Assembly (NCBI RefSeq): GCF_014650495.1
Contig: NZ_BMVB01000002.1
Span: 1-64,000 of the forward strand
DNA from: Streptomyces cinnamoneus
GTDB taxonomy: Bacteria > Actinomycetota > Actinomycetes > Streptomycetales > Streptomycetaceae
DNA: 64,000 nucleotides
Direction: 5' to 3'
A program made the translations under genes and the position numbers. Positions within the stretch are counted from its first letter, which is position 1, and each line of letters begins with the position of its first letter. This document shows, in pieces, positions 42,870 to 52,352 of the stretch. A model generated the notes under the pieces. The model saw only the letters and a list, made by a program, of their open reading frames with translations, was not told where the DNA came from and searched no databases.

Positions 42870-43286
42870 TCGTCCTCCCTGACGTTTGGCACATGGGCGC
42901 GTAGCCGGGACCCGCGACATTGGGCACCACCGCAGGAACGGCCGCCACGCTCAGGCGTCCTGAGCTCAAGATGCACGGATTGTAGGGAGCATGACGAGAT
43001 CAAAACAGAGCGCAGGAACCGGAATGAGACTGCGCAAGTGAAGATCGGAAAAGTGATCCGTGTGCGAGCCATGGAGGTGCGGCGGGGGAATTGATCGACG
43101 AGTGGAGATCAATGGGCCATTCGGTGGCTTCGTGGAAGCATCAACCACCATTCCACCGCCTTCACGCGGCCCCGCGCGGCACCCGCGGAAGGGATGCAGA
43201 ACGCGTCCGGACGGCCGCCCACGGCCCGCCGGACAGGATTACGGCGCACGCGGCGCGGCCGACTACGGCGGACGGGGGCGGTCGCC
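42870..43286. other. Intergenic region upstream of hppA
   Basis: No gene is supported. The right part carries the end region of the bldG-linked HATPase; the left part should hold the hppA promoter. The stretch 42970-43090 is AT-richer than average. No inverted repeat or riboswitch-like structure was recognised. Confidence 0.4.
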
Positions 43287-43757
43287 CTACGGCAGGGCGG
43301 TCGTGGACGCCGTAGGCCAGCTCATGCGGATCAGGCCCCCGCTCTCGTCGGCCGTCACCTCGACGTCGTCGACGAGCCCGCTGATCACGGCGAGGCCCAT
43401 GTCGTCGTCACTGTCGACCCCGATGTCCTCCGCGACCCCACCGGGGCCGGACCCCTTGGCGGAGCCCGCCGCGGCTCTGGCCAGCGCGGCCGCAACGGCG
43501 GCAGGGCGCGGCGCGTCGTCGGCGACCTCGATGGAGAACTTCTTCTCGTCCTCGATCAGCACCACCCGCACCGGGCTGGAGATCCCCTGGCTGTTGTGCA
43601 GGCCGACCGCGCGCGAGCACGCCTCACCGACGGCGAGCCGGACCTCGTCGAGAACGGCCTCGTCGACCCCGGCCCGGCGCGCCACCGCGGCCGCGACGAG
43701 CCTGGCCGTGCGGACATGCTCAGGAAGGGCACTGAAGAGCAGTTCGACGGTGGCCAT
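43287..43757 (-). CDS. Anti-sigma-factor-like HATPase encoded beside bldG
   Basis: A 156-residue GHKL ATPase. The N-box is VLDEVRLAVGEACSRAVGLH near residue 40, and the G-box is DDDMGLAVISGLVDDV near 118. It is transcribed downstream of bldG with a 184-base gap. In S. coelicolor the equivalent protein binds BldG and is thought to be an anti-sigma factor controlled by BldG phosphorylation; that link is from the literature, the sequence shows the fold and position. Confidence 0.9.
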   Translation of the reverse strand: MATVELLFSALPEHVRTARLVAAAVARRAGVDEAVLDEVRLAVGEACSRAVGLHNSQGISSPVRVVLIEDEKKFSIEVADDAPRPAAVAAALARAAAGSAKGSGPGGVAEDIGVDSDDDMGLAVISGLVDDVEVTADESGGLIRMSWPTASTTALP

Positions 43758-43941
43758 GCCATCCCCCTCGGTGGTACCTGCCGGCCCCCTTCCCTCATCG
43801 GGAACGGGACGAACTCGCAGAGGGGACGGACCCTGGAGCCCGTGGCCCCCCGGCGTGGCTGTGCGGCTGTTCGACTGTGCCGTCGGGCTGCGGCCGCCGC
43901 CCGGACCTCCGTCCGGCCGCCGGGCCGCCGCCCGGCCGTCG

Positions 43942-44283
43942 TCAGTCGGTCGCCTGTACCGCGTCCTCGACCGAGGTGTGGATCGGGAACACCTTGGTCA
44001 GGCCGGTGATACGGAAAATCTTGAGAATGCGCTCCTGGTTGCAGACCAGCCGCAGCGAGCCCTCATGGGCACGCACACGCTTCAGGCCGCCGACCAGGAC
44101 GCCGAGCCCGGTGGAGTCGAGGAAGTCGACGCCCTCCATGTCCACGACGAGGTGGTAATTGCCGTCGTTGACAAGCTCGACCAGCTGCTCACGCAGCTTG
44201 GGCGCGGTGTACACATCAATCTCGCCACCGACCCGGACAACCGTACGGTCGCCTACGGTCTCGGTCGACAGGGACAGGTCCAC
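43942..44283 (-). CDS. bldG: Anti-sigma factor antagonist BldG
   Basis: A 113-residue STAS protein starting at GTG 44283 after GGAGG, which gives the known beginning [16 protein letters not shown]. The phosphorylated Ser is in [13 protein letters not shown] (Ser 57 in numbering from this start). BldG is needed for aerial growth and antibiotic production in Streptomyces and is regulated by phosphorylation. Upstream of it the DUF1998 helicase is transcribed the other way. Confidence 0.97.
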   Translation of the reverse strand: MDLSLSTETVGDRTVVRVGGEIDVYTAPKLREQLVELVNDGNYHLVVDMEGVDFLDSTGLGVLVGGLKRVRAHEGSLRLVCNQERILKIFRITGLTKVFPIHTSVEDAVQATD

Positions 44284-44418
44284 GGATCCTCCAGCACCTT
44301 GCATCGAGCGGTCGCCCCCCATGGATCGGCAGCCGCGATGGCATTCAATCACTTACCGGCAGGCGCGCACGACGCCTTGGCGCCATTGTCCGTCACGCCA
44401 GTGACACACTCGGTGTCG

Positions 44419-46842
44419 ATGGCCAACGATCAACTCCCGCCGGAGGCGGGCGTGCACCCCTCTCCCCGGACGATCCTCGACCGACTCGCCGCCGGGCCGG
44501 GCCGGGCTGCACGCATCACTCATACGGAGCACTTGCCCCCTCGTCCCGGACGTCATGCCCCCTGGCCGGAGAAGATCCGCCCAGAGGTGATCGACGCCAT
44601 CCGGGCCGCCGGAATCGAGCGGCCCTGGGCCCACCAGGCGCGCACGGCCGAACACGCACTGCGCGGCGAGTCGGCCGTGGTGGCCACCGGAACCGCCTCC
44701 GGCAAGTCCCTCGCCTACCTCGCCCCCGTCCTGAGCACCCTGCTGGACGGATCCGAGGCCCCCAACGGCCGCGGCGCCACCGCCCTCTACCTCGCCCCCA
44801 CCAAGGCCCTGGCCGCCGACCAGCGCCGCGCCGTACGCGCCCTGGCCGCACCCCTGGGCAAGGGCATCCGCCCCGCCGTCTACGACGGGGACACCCCGGT
44901 GGAGGAACGCGAGTGGGTGCGCCAGTACGCCAATTACGCGCTGACCAACCCCGACATGCTTCACCTGTCGATCCTGCCCGGCCACCCCAAGTGGGCCTCC
45001 TTCCTGCGCGCCCTGCGCTACGTCGTCATCGACGAGTGCCACACCTACCGCGGCGTCTTCGGCTCCCACGTCGCCCAGGTCCTGCGCCGCCTGCGGCGCG
45101 TCTGCGCCCGCTACGGCTCCGACCCCGTCTTCCTGCTCGCCTCCGCCACCGCCTCCGACCCGGCCACCGCCGCCTGCCGCCTCACCGGCGTCCCGGTCGC
45201 CGAGGTCACCGAGGACGCCTCACCGCGCGGCGACGTCGTCTTCGCCCTCTGGGAACCCCCGCTCACCGAGCTCCACGGCGAGCGGGGCGCGCCCGTCCGC
45301 CGCACCGCCACCGCCGAGACCGCCGACCTCCTCACCGACCTCGTCGTCCAAGGCGTCCGCAGCGTCGCCTTCGTCCGCTCCCGGCGCGGCGCCGAGCTGG
45401 TCGCCCTGATCGCCCAGGAGCGCCTCGCCGCCGTCGACCGCTCCCTCCCCTCCCGCGTCGCCGCCTACCGCGGCGGCTACCTCCCCGAGGAGCGCCGCGC
45501 CATCGAACGCTCCCTGCACACCGGCGAACTCCTGGGCCTCTCCGCCACGTCCGCCCTCGAACTGGGCGTCGACGTCGCCGGCCTCGACGCCGTCCTCCTC
45601 TCCGGCTACCCCGGCACCCGCGCCTCCCTCTGGCAGCAGGCCGGCCGCGCCGGCCGTACGGGACGGGGCGCCCTGGCCGTACTCATCGCCCGCGACGACC
45701 CGCTGGACACCTACCTCGTCCACCACCCCGAGGCCCTCTTCCGGCAGCCCGTGGAATCCACCGTCCTCGATCCCGACAACCCCTACGTCCTCGCCCCCCA
45801 TCTGTGCGCCGCCGCCGAGGAACTACCACTCACGGAGGCCGACCTGTCGCTGTTCGGCCCCGAGGCCATGGTCGTGATCTCCCAGCTCGAAGCCCGCAAA
45901 CTGCTCCGCCGCCGGGCCTCCGCCTGGCACTGGACCCGCCGCGAACGCGCCGCCGACCTCACCGACATCCGCGGCGGGGGCGGCCGCCCCGTCCAGGTCG
46001 TCGAGGAGGGAACGGGCCGGCTGCTCGGCACCGTGGACGCGGCCGCCGCCCACACCACCGTCCACGAGGGCGCCGTCCACCTCCACCAAGGCCGCAGCTA
46101 CCTCGTGCGCCACCTCGACCTGGAGGACTCCGTCGCGCTCGTCGAACAGGCCGATCCGCCCTACTCCACGACGGCCCGGGACACCACCGCCATCTCCATC
46201 CTGGAGACCACCACCGAGGTCCCCTGGGGGGACGCACGGCTGTGCTTCGGCTCCGTCGAGGTCACCAACCAGGTCGTCTCCTTCCTCCGTCGCAAACTCA
46301 TCACCGGCGAAGTGCTCGGCGAGTCCAAACTGGAGCTGCCGCCCCGCATCCTGCGCACCCGGGCCGTGTGGTGGACCGTCACCGAGGACCAGCTCGACGC
46401 CGCCCGCATCGACCCCGAAGCCCTCGGCGGCGCCCTGCACGCCGCCGAACACGCCTCCATCGGCATGCTCCCCCTCTTCGCCACCTGCGACCGCTGGGAC
46501 ATCGGAGGCGTGTCCGTCCCGCTCCATCCCGACACGCTCCTGCCGACCGTCTTCGTCTACGACGGCCACCCGGGGGGCGCCGGCTTCGCCGAGCGGGCCT
46601 TCAACACCGCTGCCCGCTGGCTCGGCGCCACCCGCGAGGCGATCGCCTCCTGCGAGTGCGACACGGGCTGCCCTTCCTGCATCCAGTCCCCCAAGTGCGG
46701 CAACGGCAACGACCCCCTGGACAAGCGAGGCGCCATCCGGCTCCTCACCCACCTCCTCACCGGAGCCCCGGACGAGGCTGCTCCGGGAGAGGCTTCTCCG
46801 GGAGAGGAACCGGGCGTGTCACCGAGCGGGGAGCTGGGGTGA
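44419..46842 (+). CDS. DEAD/DEAH helicase with DUF1998 and four-Cys metal site (MrfA-like)
   Basis: An 807-residue SF2 helicase. Walker A is GTASGKSLAYL near residue 93, Walker B is VVIDECHTYRG near 205, motif III is LASATASDP near 240, and motif VI is QQAGRAGRTGRG near 412. The DUF1998 domain follows, with the metal ligands in CECDTGCPSCIQSPKC near 755. MrfA of Bacillus repairs mitomycin C damage without UvrA. The start at 44419 lacks a ribosome site; in-frame GTGs at 44401 and 44413 are alternatives. Confidence 0.92.
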   Translation: MANDQLPPEAGVHPSPRTILDRLAAGPGRAARITHTEHLPPRPGRHAPWPEKIRPEVIDAIRAAGIERPWAHQARTAEHALRGESAVVATGTASGKSLAYLAPVLSTLLDGSEAPNGRGATALYLAPTKALAADQRRAVRALAAPLGKGIRPAVYDGDTPVEEREWVRQYANYALTNPDMLHLSILPGHPKWASFLRALRYVVIDECHTYRGVFGSHVAQVLRRLRRVCARYGSDPVFLLASATASDPATAACRLTGVPVAEVTEDASPRGDVVFALWEPPLTELHGERGAPVRRTATAETADLLTDLVVQGVRSVAFVRSRRGAELVALIAQERLAAVDRSLPSRVAAYRGGYLPEERRAIERSLHTGELLGLSATSALELGVDVAGLDAVLLSGYPGTRASLWQQAGRAGRTGRGALAVLIARDDPLDTYLVHHPEALFRQPVESTVLDPDNPYVLAPHLCAAAEELPLTEADLSLFGPEAMVVISQLEARKLLRRRASAWHWTRRERAADLTDIRGGGGRPVQVVEEGTGRLLGTVDAAAAHTTVHEGAVHLHQGRSYLVRHLDLEDSVALVEQADPPYSTTARDTTAISILETTTEVPWGDARLCFGSVEVTNQVVSFLRRKLITGEVLGESKLELPPRILRTRAVWWTVTEDQLDAARIDPEALGGALHAAEHASIGMLPLFATCDRWDIGGVSVPLHPDTLLPTVFVYDGHPGGAGFAERAFNTAARWLGATREAIASCECDTGCPSCIQSPKCGNGNDPLDKRGAIRLLTHLLTGAPDEAAPGEASPGEEPGVSPSGELG

Positions 46843-46876
46843 ACCGCAGAACGGCGAGCCAGGCGGGTCACCGGGC

Positions 46877-46940
46877 GGGGCGTAGGCGGCCGGGGCGTAG
46901 GCGGCCGGGGCGTAGGGCCTAGCCCGACGGGGCGTAGGCG
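46877..46940. repeat. GGGGCGTAGGCGGCC repeats at the end of the tad operon
   Basis: Two exact 15-base copies (46877-46891, 46892-46906), a truncated third (46907-) and a fourth inside the last codons of the adjacent minus-strand gene (46929-46940). The repeat therefore derives from the 3' end of that gene by duplication. Confidence 0.85.
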
Positions 46941-47275
46941 GTGGGGCCCGCGCGGGAGCGTACCCGGACCGCGTACGGCCCCGCCCTCGCCTCCGCTATT
47001 ACTTCCGCAATCTCCCCCTGCACCACGCACCCCGCCACGTGCGCCCCTTGAGCCTCGGCGACTTTCCGGCCGAGACGACAGGCAACGTCCTCGCCCTGCA
47101 GGGCGTGGTCGGCGGCGGCCAGCGCGGCCAGGTCGGCAGCGCCACCGGCGCGGTGACGCGCCATCACGGCCTGGGTCATGGCCAGCACGGCGGCGAGCAC
47201 CACGCAGAAGGCCGTGACCGCCACCGCCGTCCACACCGTGGCGGAGCCTGCATCACCCCACCGTCTCTTCAGCAA
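46919..47275 (-). CDS. TadE-like helicase-neighbouring pilin-type protein (Rv3654c-like)
   Basis: A 118-residue protein with a single N-terminal membrane segment after a short charged start (GSATVWTAVAVTAFCVV), then a helical A-rich part, Cys pair and a small beta region. It is the last gene of the Tad run and overlaps the previous gene by 23 bases. Its TTG start at 47275 is the best fit. It is probably a minor pilin-like component. Confidence 0.75.
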   Translation of the reverse strand: MLKRRWGDAGSATVWTAVAVTAFCVVLAAVLAMTQAVMARHRAGGAADLAALAAADHALQGEDVACRLGRKVAEAQGAHVAGCVVQGEIAEVIAEARAGPYAVRVRSRAGPTAYAPSG

Positions 47276-47597
47276 GAGCCACCGCCTCTCCCTTCAGGCG
47301 CACCGCCAACGGCCCCGGGCCGGCCACCCGTGCCTCGACCTGCACGCGGACCAGGTCCCCTTCCCGCGCCACTCCGACCCGGGCTCCGGGTGGGGCCGCC
47401 GATCTGGCCGCCGCGACGGCCGCCGCGGGCGGATCCGACCGGGCGGCCGCCCTCGCCCCCGCCCGGGCCGCGTCCACGCACTGGATCTGGGCGGCACCGG
47501 CCATCAGCGTCCAGAGCAGCGCCATGCTGGTCAGCGCCATGACCGGCAGGACGACCGCGGCCTCGGCCGTCACGAACCCCCCGTCAGAACGTCGCAT
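47253..47597 (-). CDS. TadE-family minor pilin
   Basis: A 114-residue protein beginning MRRSDGGFVTAEAAVVLPVM, the TadE pattern of charged residues then a Glu at the start of the hydrophobic segment (Glu 12). The C-terminal part is a small beta domain. TadE-type proteins are processed by a prepilin peptidase and join the Flp pilus. The start overlaps the end of the DUF4244 gene by 14 bases. Confidence 0.85.
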   Translation of the reverse strand: MRRSDGGFVTAEAAVVLPVMALTSMALLWTLMAGAAQIQCVDAARAGARAAARSDPPAAAVAAARSAAPPGARVGVAREGDLVRVQVEARVAGPGPLAVRLKGEAVALAEETVG

Positions 47598-47883
47598 GGA
47601 GTGCCCTCACGATCAGCTGCTGCAGTGCGCCGCTGACGGCCCCGCTGGTGACGACCTTGTAGAGGACCGCCGCCAGAGCACACGCCGCCAGCGTCCCCAC
47701 CGCGTACTCGGCCGTGGTCATGCCGGCATCGCCGCCGCCTGCGGCCGGACGCCGAAGACGCGCCCACCCGTGCGCCCGCCGACGCGACCGCCCTCGTGGC
47801 CACCACGAGGTGACCGCTGCTGTTCCTCCCGGTCCTTCCGAGGTCCAGGTCCTTGCCGCCCTCGTGCACGCCGCCCATGCCAT
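47584..47883 (-). CDS. DUF4244 Flp-pilin-like protein
   Basis: A 99-residue protein starting at 47883 with GGAGGAG five bases upstream. The C-terminal 45 residues (MTTAEYAVGTLAACALAAVL onward) are the Flp-pilin-like part: TAEY is the processing-type motif before a hydrophobic helix. The 53-residue N-terminus is basic and may be a long leader. It is likely the main pilin. Confidence 0.85.
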   Translation of the reverse strand: MAWAACTRAARTWTSEGPGGTAAVTSWWPRGRSRRRAHGWARLRRPAAGGGDAGMTTAEYAVGTLAACALAAVLYKVVTSGAVSGALQQLIVRALHATF

Positions 47884-47929
47884 GACTGCTCCTCCGCTTT
47901 CCCGTGGTGTTCTGCATCAGTTGTCTCGA

Positions 47930-48727
47930 TCAATTGCCCTGCAGGAGACCGCTCGCCAGGCCGACCACCACCGGCACCACGCCCACCGTCAGGAACGCGG
48001 GCAGGAAGCACAGTCCGAGAGGGGCCGTCGCCAGGACGCCCGCGCGCCGGGCCCGTATGCCCGCTGCCCTGGACTGCGCGGCGCGCAGCTGCGCCGCCAG
48101 CCGCGTCATGGGCTCCACCGCCGGGACTCCGGTCGTCTGTGCCCTCTCCAGGCAGCGAGCCGTCCCGGCGGCCCCGGGGAGGGCGCCCAGCCGGCCCCAC
48201 GCCGCGGCCGGCTCGCCTCCGAGCCGCACCTCCGCCGCGGCCTGGGCCAGCCGCTCGCCCACCGTCCCTCCGAGCGAGCCCCCGACCGCTTCCGCTGCCT
48301 CACGCGGGCCCGCTCCGGCAGCCAGACAGGCAGCCAGCAGATCCGCAGCGAGCGGTAGCCGGCAGCCGACTTCCTCCGCCGAAACCTCCTCCCCCGCGCG
48401 TTCCGCCTTCCGCCGCCACCGCCACACCCCGGCCGCAGCAGCGATTCCCACGACGCACCCCATGACCCCGCCGACGATCCCGACGAGCACCAGTCCGCCG
48501 ATCGCCGCTGCCGCCGTGGTGCGGCCGCCCCGGGCGGCCGCGATCCGCCGCAGCCGTACCGGCAGCCCACGACCGTTCGCTGCCGGAGTGCGGCTGCCCA
48601 CGAGGGTCTGCATCCGGCGCCGCGTCGATCTCGCTTTGCGGGACCGGCTTCCCCTGGCCGCCATGCATGCCACCGTGACCACCACCAGCCCCGCCGCCCA
48701 CAGGCTGTGGACAAGCTGCCCGCTCAC
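47930..48727 (-). CDS. TadC-like type II secretion F membrane protein
   Basis: A 265-residue protein starting at GTG 48727 after GGAGGGGG, overlapping the TadB stop. It has an N-terminal membrane segment, one or two central segments and a last pair near the C-terminus. The T2SSF domain reads LPLAADLLAACLAAGA onward to the LGLCFLPAFLTVGVVP end. It forms the inner-membrane platform of the Flp/Tad machine with TadB. Confidence 0.85.
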   Translation of the reverse strand: MSGQLVHSLWAAGLVVVTVACMAARGSRSRKARSTRRRMQTLVGSRTPAANGRGLPVRLRRIAAARGGRTTAAAAIGGLVLVGIVGGVMGCVVGIAAAAGVWRWRRKAERAGEEVSAEEVGCRLPLAADLLAACLAAGAGPREAAEAVGGSLGGTVGERLAQAAAEVRLGGEPAAAWGRLGALPGAAGTARCLERAQTTGVPAVEPMTRLAAQLRAAQSRAAGIRARRAGVLATAPLGLCFLPAFLTVGVVPVVVGLASGLLQGN

Positions 48728-49641
48728 GCCGGCCCCCTCCCCGCACCTTCGGCGGCCCGTACGATCCGTCGCGTCCAGGCGATGCCTGCAGACTCCAGCA
48801 GTCCGCCCAGGAGCAGGCAGCCGAGCCCGGCCGGAGTGTGCAGCAGCACCCGCAGGGGGTCCGCACCGAGCGCACTGCCCATCAACAGGGCCAGTACGGG
48901 CAGCAGGGCGAGCATGACCGCGGTGGATCTCGTGCCGGCCAGCTGGGCGCGCAGTTCGTCGCGTTGGTCCCGCTCGGCGCAGAGGGCCGCGGCGACCCTT
49001 TCCAGTCCTGCTGCCAGGCCCGCCCCGCCGTCGACTGCCACACGCCAGCAGGCCGCCACGCCGTTCAGGCCCTCGGCCCCGGGCTGAAGCGCGGCCTTGC
49101 GCAGCGCTGTCGGCACGTCCCCGCCGAATCTCGCGGCGGCGGGCACGGCCGGCCAGCCCGGGCCCAGTTCCACCTGCGTCAGCCCGGCCACGGCCTCGCA
49201 GGGCTGGCGCCCTGCCCGTAGCTCTCCCGCCACGCTGCCGCACATCTCGATCACGGCGGCCTCACACCGCTCCCGTTCGTGCTCCCGCTGCCTGACGGCG
49301 AGCCATCGCCGGACGAGCGGCACGGCCACCGCCGCCCCGATCAACGGCACCAGGGAGTGCCCGAGCAGCGCCACCCCGCAACCGACGGGCAGGCAGGCCA
49401 GCTCGCGCCTTGCGCGTGCCCACCGGCGCAACCGCTCGGCCCACTCCCCCGCCCAGTCCGGCAGGAAGGAGCTGCCCGGTCCGCCGAAGCCCACCGGACC
49501 ACCGTCGGCCAGCAGGAGTCGGGCCCGCCGCAGCTGGGGCCCCGGCCGTGCCCCCAGCCCGGCCACCGCCACGGCACAGAGCAGCAGGGCCACGCCCCAG
49601 GTCATGGCCGGGGACGGTGGCACGATCAGCCGGGCGGTCAT
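48724..49641 (-). CDS. TadB-like type II secretion F membrane protein
   Basis: A 305-residue platform protein with an N-terminal membrane segment (WGVALLLCAVAVAGL), a second near residue 85-110, and two near the end. The T2SSF part includes MCGSVAGELRAGRQPCEAV and the later GLERVAAALCAERDQR. It overlaps the ATPase gene by four bases upstream and TadC by four downstream, showing a tightly coupled operon. Confidence 0.85.
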   Translation of the reverse strand: MTARLIVPPSPAMTWGVALLLCAVAVAGLGARPGPQLRRARLLLADGGPVGFGGPGSSFLPDWAGEWAERLRRWARARRELACLPVGCGVALLGHSLVPLIGAAVAVPLVRRWLAVRQREHERERCEAAVIEMCGSVAGELRAGRQPCEAVAGLTQVELGPGWPAVPAAARFGGDVPTALRKAALQPGAEGLNGVAACWRVAVDGGAGLAAGLERVAAALCAERDQRDELRAQLAGTRSTAVMLALLPVLALLMGSALGADPLRVLLHTPAGLGCLLLGGLLESAGIAWTRRIVRAAEGAGRGPA

Positions 49642-50795
49642 GAGACACCTCCGCCGCGCTCGCACAGCGCCGCAAGCCGTGTCCATCCAGGGCCGCGCTC
49701 GAAGCCCTGCGGACCCCCTACGGCCGCCGGTACGGTCGTCACGAACCCGGACGCGTCCCGGTCCAGGACGTGCACTTCGGCGATGCGCCGCTGTCCGCTG
49801 TGGTCGCGCACCAGATGGATGACGACCGACAGCGCGGCCGCCAGCTGGCTGTGCAACGCAGCCCGGTCGAGACCCGCCGAGGAACCCAGGGCCTCCAGCC
49901 GGGCCGGCACGTCCGCCGCGGCGTTGGCGTGCACAGTGCCCGAGCCTCCTTCGTGGCCTGTGTTCAAAGCGGCCAGCAGGTCGGTGACCTCCGGGCCGCG
50001 TACCTCGCCCACGACCAGCCGGTCCGGGCGCATGCGCAACGCCTGCCGCACGAGATCCCGGAGGGTGACGAGACCGGTGCCCTCCTGGTTGGCGGGCCGC
50101 GTTTCCAGCCGCACCACATGGGGGTGGTCGGGACGCAGCTCGGCTGAGTCCTCGGCGAGCACGATGCGTTCGTCGGGTGCGACGAGGCCCAGCAAGCTCG
50201 ACAACAAAGTGGTCTTTCCCGAGCCGGTCCCGCCACTGATGAGGAACGACAGCCGTGCGTCGAGCACGGCCCGCAGCAGCCGTTGGCCGCCGGGCGGGAC
50301 CGTTCCGGCGGCGACCAGCTCCTCCAGCGCGAAGGCGCGGGGCCGGACGACGCGCAGGGACAGGCACGTCGAGCCGACGGCCACCGGGGGCAGTACGGCG
50401 TGCAGGCGCGTGCCGTCGGGCAGACGGGCGTCGACCCAGGGGCGGGCGTCGTCCAGCCGGCGGCCGGCGATGGCGGCGAGGCGCTGGGCGAGCCGGCGCA
50501 CGGCCGCCGCGTCGGGGAAGGACACCTGCGTGCGCTGCAGTCCGGCACCGCGGTCCACCCACACCTGGTCGGGTGCGGTGACCAGCACGTCGGTGACGTC
50601 GGGCTCGGCCAGCAGCGGCTCCAGGGGGCCGGTACCGACGAGCTCGGAGCGCAATCTGGCGGCGACACCGAGCACTTCGGCGTCGCCGAGCAGCCGCCCT
50701 TCGAGGCGCAGGGCCTCGGCGACCCGTGCGGGGGTGGGGTCCGCTCCGCTCTCCGCGAGCCGCAGCCGCACCGCGTCCAGCAAAGAGGCGCTCAT
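49638..50795 (-). CDS. TadA/CpaF-type secretion ATPase
   Basis: A 385-residue GspE-family ATPase. Walker A is ISGGTGSGKTTLL near residue 190, the Asp box is VLAEDSAEL, Walker B is DRLVVGEVRGPE and the His box is GTVHANAA. It powers pilus assembly or secretion. The start overlaps the ssd stop by four bases. Confidence 0.92.
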   Translation of the reverse strand: MSASLLDAVRLRLAESGADPTPARVAEALRLEGRLLGDAEVLGVAARLRSELVGTGPLEPLLAEPDVTDVLVTAPDQVWVDRGAGLQRTQVSFPDAAAVRRLAQRLAAIAGRRLDDARPWVDARLPDGTRLHAVLPPVAVGSTCLSLRVVRPRAFALEELVAAGTVPPGGQRLLRAVLDARLSFLISGGTGSGKTTLLSSLLGLVAPDERIVLAEDSAELRPDHPHVVRLETRPANQEGTGLVTLRDLVRQALRMRPDRLVVGEVRGPEVTDLLAALNTGHEGGSGTVHANAAADVPARLEALGSSAGLDRAALHSQLAAALSVVIHLVRDHSGQRRIAEVHVLDRDASGFVTTVPAAVGGPQGFERGPGWTRLAALCERGGGVS

Positions 50796-51901
50796 GCCGG
50801 CGCACCTCCGCCATCGGCGAGGGCCCGGCCCCAGAACTCCGTGGTGAAGCGCGCCAGCGGTCCCCGCTCGTCGGATCCCGGCGGGCGGCCCGCGTTCAGC
50901 GCCCCCGACAGGCCCGGCTCCAGGGGAAGTTCACCGGCCAGCGGCAGCCCCAGAAGGCGCGTGATCTCCTCGCCGCCCAACCCCGGACCGAACGGGCCGC
51001 GCACCACCGCGCGCAGGTCGCCCAGCAGCATCCCGAGCATCGAGGCGACCCGGTGCGCCGCTGCGACCGCGCGCAGTTCGGCAGGCACCACGAGCAGACC
51101 GGCGTCGAGCTGTTCGAGGGCTTCGACGGCCGTTTCGTCGATCCTGCGCGGCAGGTCCACGACCACCACGCCGCCGCGCCTGCGGGCGGCGGCCAGCACG
51201 GCCCGCATCGCTTCGGGCGGAACGGCGGTGCAGTCGCTCCTGTCCCAGCTCAGCAGGCGCAGTGAGTGCAGCTCGGGCAGCGCCTCCTCCAGTGCCCGCC
51301 CGGCCACCCGGCCCCGGGAGTCGGCGAAGGCGGGCCAGCGCAGCCCGCCGGCCCGTTCCCCGCCCAGCATCACGTCGAGTCCACCGCCCAGCGGATCACC
51401 GTCGATGAGCATCGTGCGGTGTCCGGCGCGGGCGGCTCCGACGGCCAGGGCGCAGGCCAGCGTGCTCGCTCCGGCGCCGCCCCGGCCACCGATCACCCCG
51501 ACGGTGAGGGCCGGGCGGCCGACGCCCTCGACGGCGTCGGCGATGCGGTCGACCAGCCAGCTCTCGCCGTCGGGCAGCAGGGCCACGTGCCGGGCCCCGA
51601 TTTCCACGGCACGTCTCCAGACACCGGGGTCGTCGAGGTCCTTGCCGACGAGCACCACCCCTTCGCGGCGGGCGGCGGCACCCATGCGCAGGGCGCAGTC
51701 GTCACCCACCAGGACGAGCGGGGCGCTCTCCCAGCTGCCTCTACGGGCGGGTGTTGCGTGCATGACTTCGGGAACGGCTCCGGCCGCGGCACACAGCCGC
51801 AACAGATCGTCGAGCAGCCCGTCGTCCTCCGTGACGATCAGCGGGCCGCCCTGCCGTGCGTCCGCGGAAGTGGGCCAATCGGATGTGCGGGATCCGGTCA
51901 C
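50792..51901 (-). CDS. ssd: Septum site-determining protein Ssd-like (CpaE/MinD family)
   Basis: A 369-residue protein starting at GTG 51901 after GGGAGGAG. The N-terminal 110 residues form a receiver-like region; the MinD-like part has a deviant Walker A, GGRGGAGASTLA (Ser/Ala where Lys is usual), and a switch region LIDGDPLGGGLDVMLGG. In Mycobacterium the equivalent gene heads a Tad-type cluster and affects septum formation. Here it is the first gene of the seven-gene run to 46919. Confidence 0.88.
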   Translation of the reverse strand: MTGSRTSDWPTSADARQGGPLIVTEDDGLLDDLLRLCAAAGAVPEVMHATPARRGSWESAPLVLVGDDCALRMGAAARREGVVLVGKDLDDPGVWRRAVEIGARHVALLPDGESWLVDRIADAVEGVGRPALTVGVIGGRGGAGASTLACALAVGAARAGHRTMLIDGDPLGGGLDVMLGGERAGGLRWPAFADSRGRVAGRALEEALPELHSLRLLSWDRSDCTAVPPEAMRAVLAAARRRGGVVVVDLPRRIDETAVEALEQLDAGLLVVPAELRAVAAAHRVASMLGMLLGDLRAVVRGPFGPGLGGEEITRLLGLPLAGELPLEPGLSGALNAGRPPGSDERGPLARFTTEFWGRALADGGGAPA

Positions 51902-52181
51902 GGTCTCCTCCCCTCTCACTACGCGCTCTCGCATCCGCGAAGGTCGCGGAACTCGCGGGGAATCACCGTGCAGCGAACTGGGAAATCGTGTGGATCTTGG
52001 TCAAAAACTGTGGACAACTCAACGGATGTGAATATCCCGCTCACCTATACCGGTGACTTCCGGAGAGCAGCCTGTTGATTACCCTGCGTAACAGGTATGA
52101 AGGGGGCAGGCGCCGCGCCCGCCGGGGCGCGCGAGGGAGAGGAGGACCCGAAGCCGATGCCCAAAATGCATCCGGACATGC

Positions 52182-52250
52182 GACGACCCCCGCCGGGGGG
52201 GAGAGCGGGGGTCGTCCCCACGGCCGACTCGGGGGGGGAGGAGTCGGGCC
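52182..52250 (-). ncRNA. 6C RNA
   Basis: On the minus strand two stem-loops follow each other, both with C-only loops. The first has the stem CCGACTC/GAGTCGG (52247-52241 and 52230-52224) with a loop of eight C. The second has a perfect 12-base stem GACGACCCCCGC/GCGGGGGTCGTC (52216-52205 and 52193-52182) with seven C. This is the two-hairpin plan of the actinobacterial 6C RNA. It also lies between ssd and an HAD phosphatase gene, as the mycobacterial copy (B11) does. Boundaries given are of the structured core; the 5' end may extend by tens of bases to the right. Confidence 0.85.
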
Positions 52251-52352
52251 GGGTTAGACACGGTCGCGAACGATCCGTGACTTCCATGGTGTACCCGAGA
52301 GCCTTCTCAGGCAAACCCACACGCCTCAGCTTACGCCGAATGGAGTGCCCCT

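Noticed and set aside
43060..44418. N-terminal extension of the DUF1998 helicase by about 450 codons
   Set aside because: The extension is antisense to bldG and its HATPase partner and has no domain; the helicase homology starts after 44419.
52045..52320. A 91-codon minus-strand frame upstream of ssd
   Set aside because: It covers the two C-loop hairpins and is better explained as the 6C RNA.
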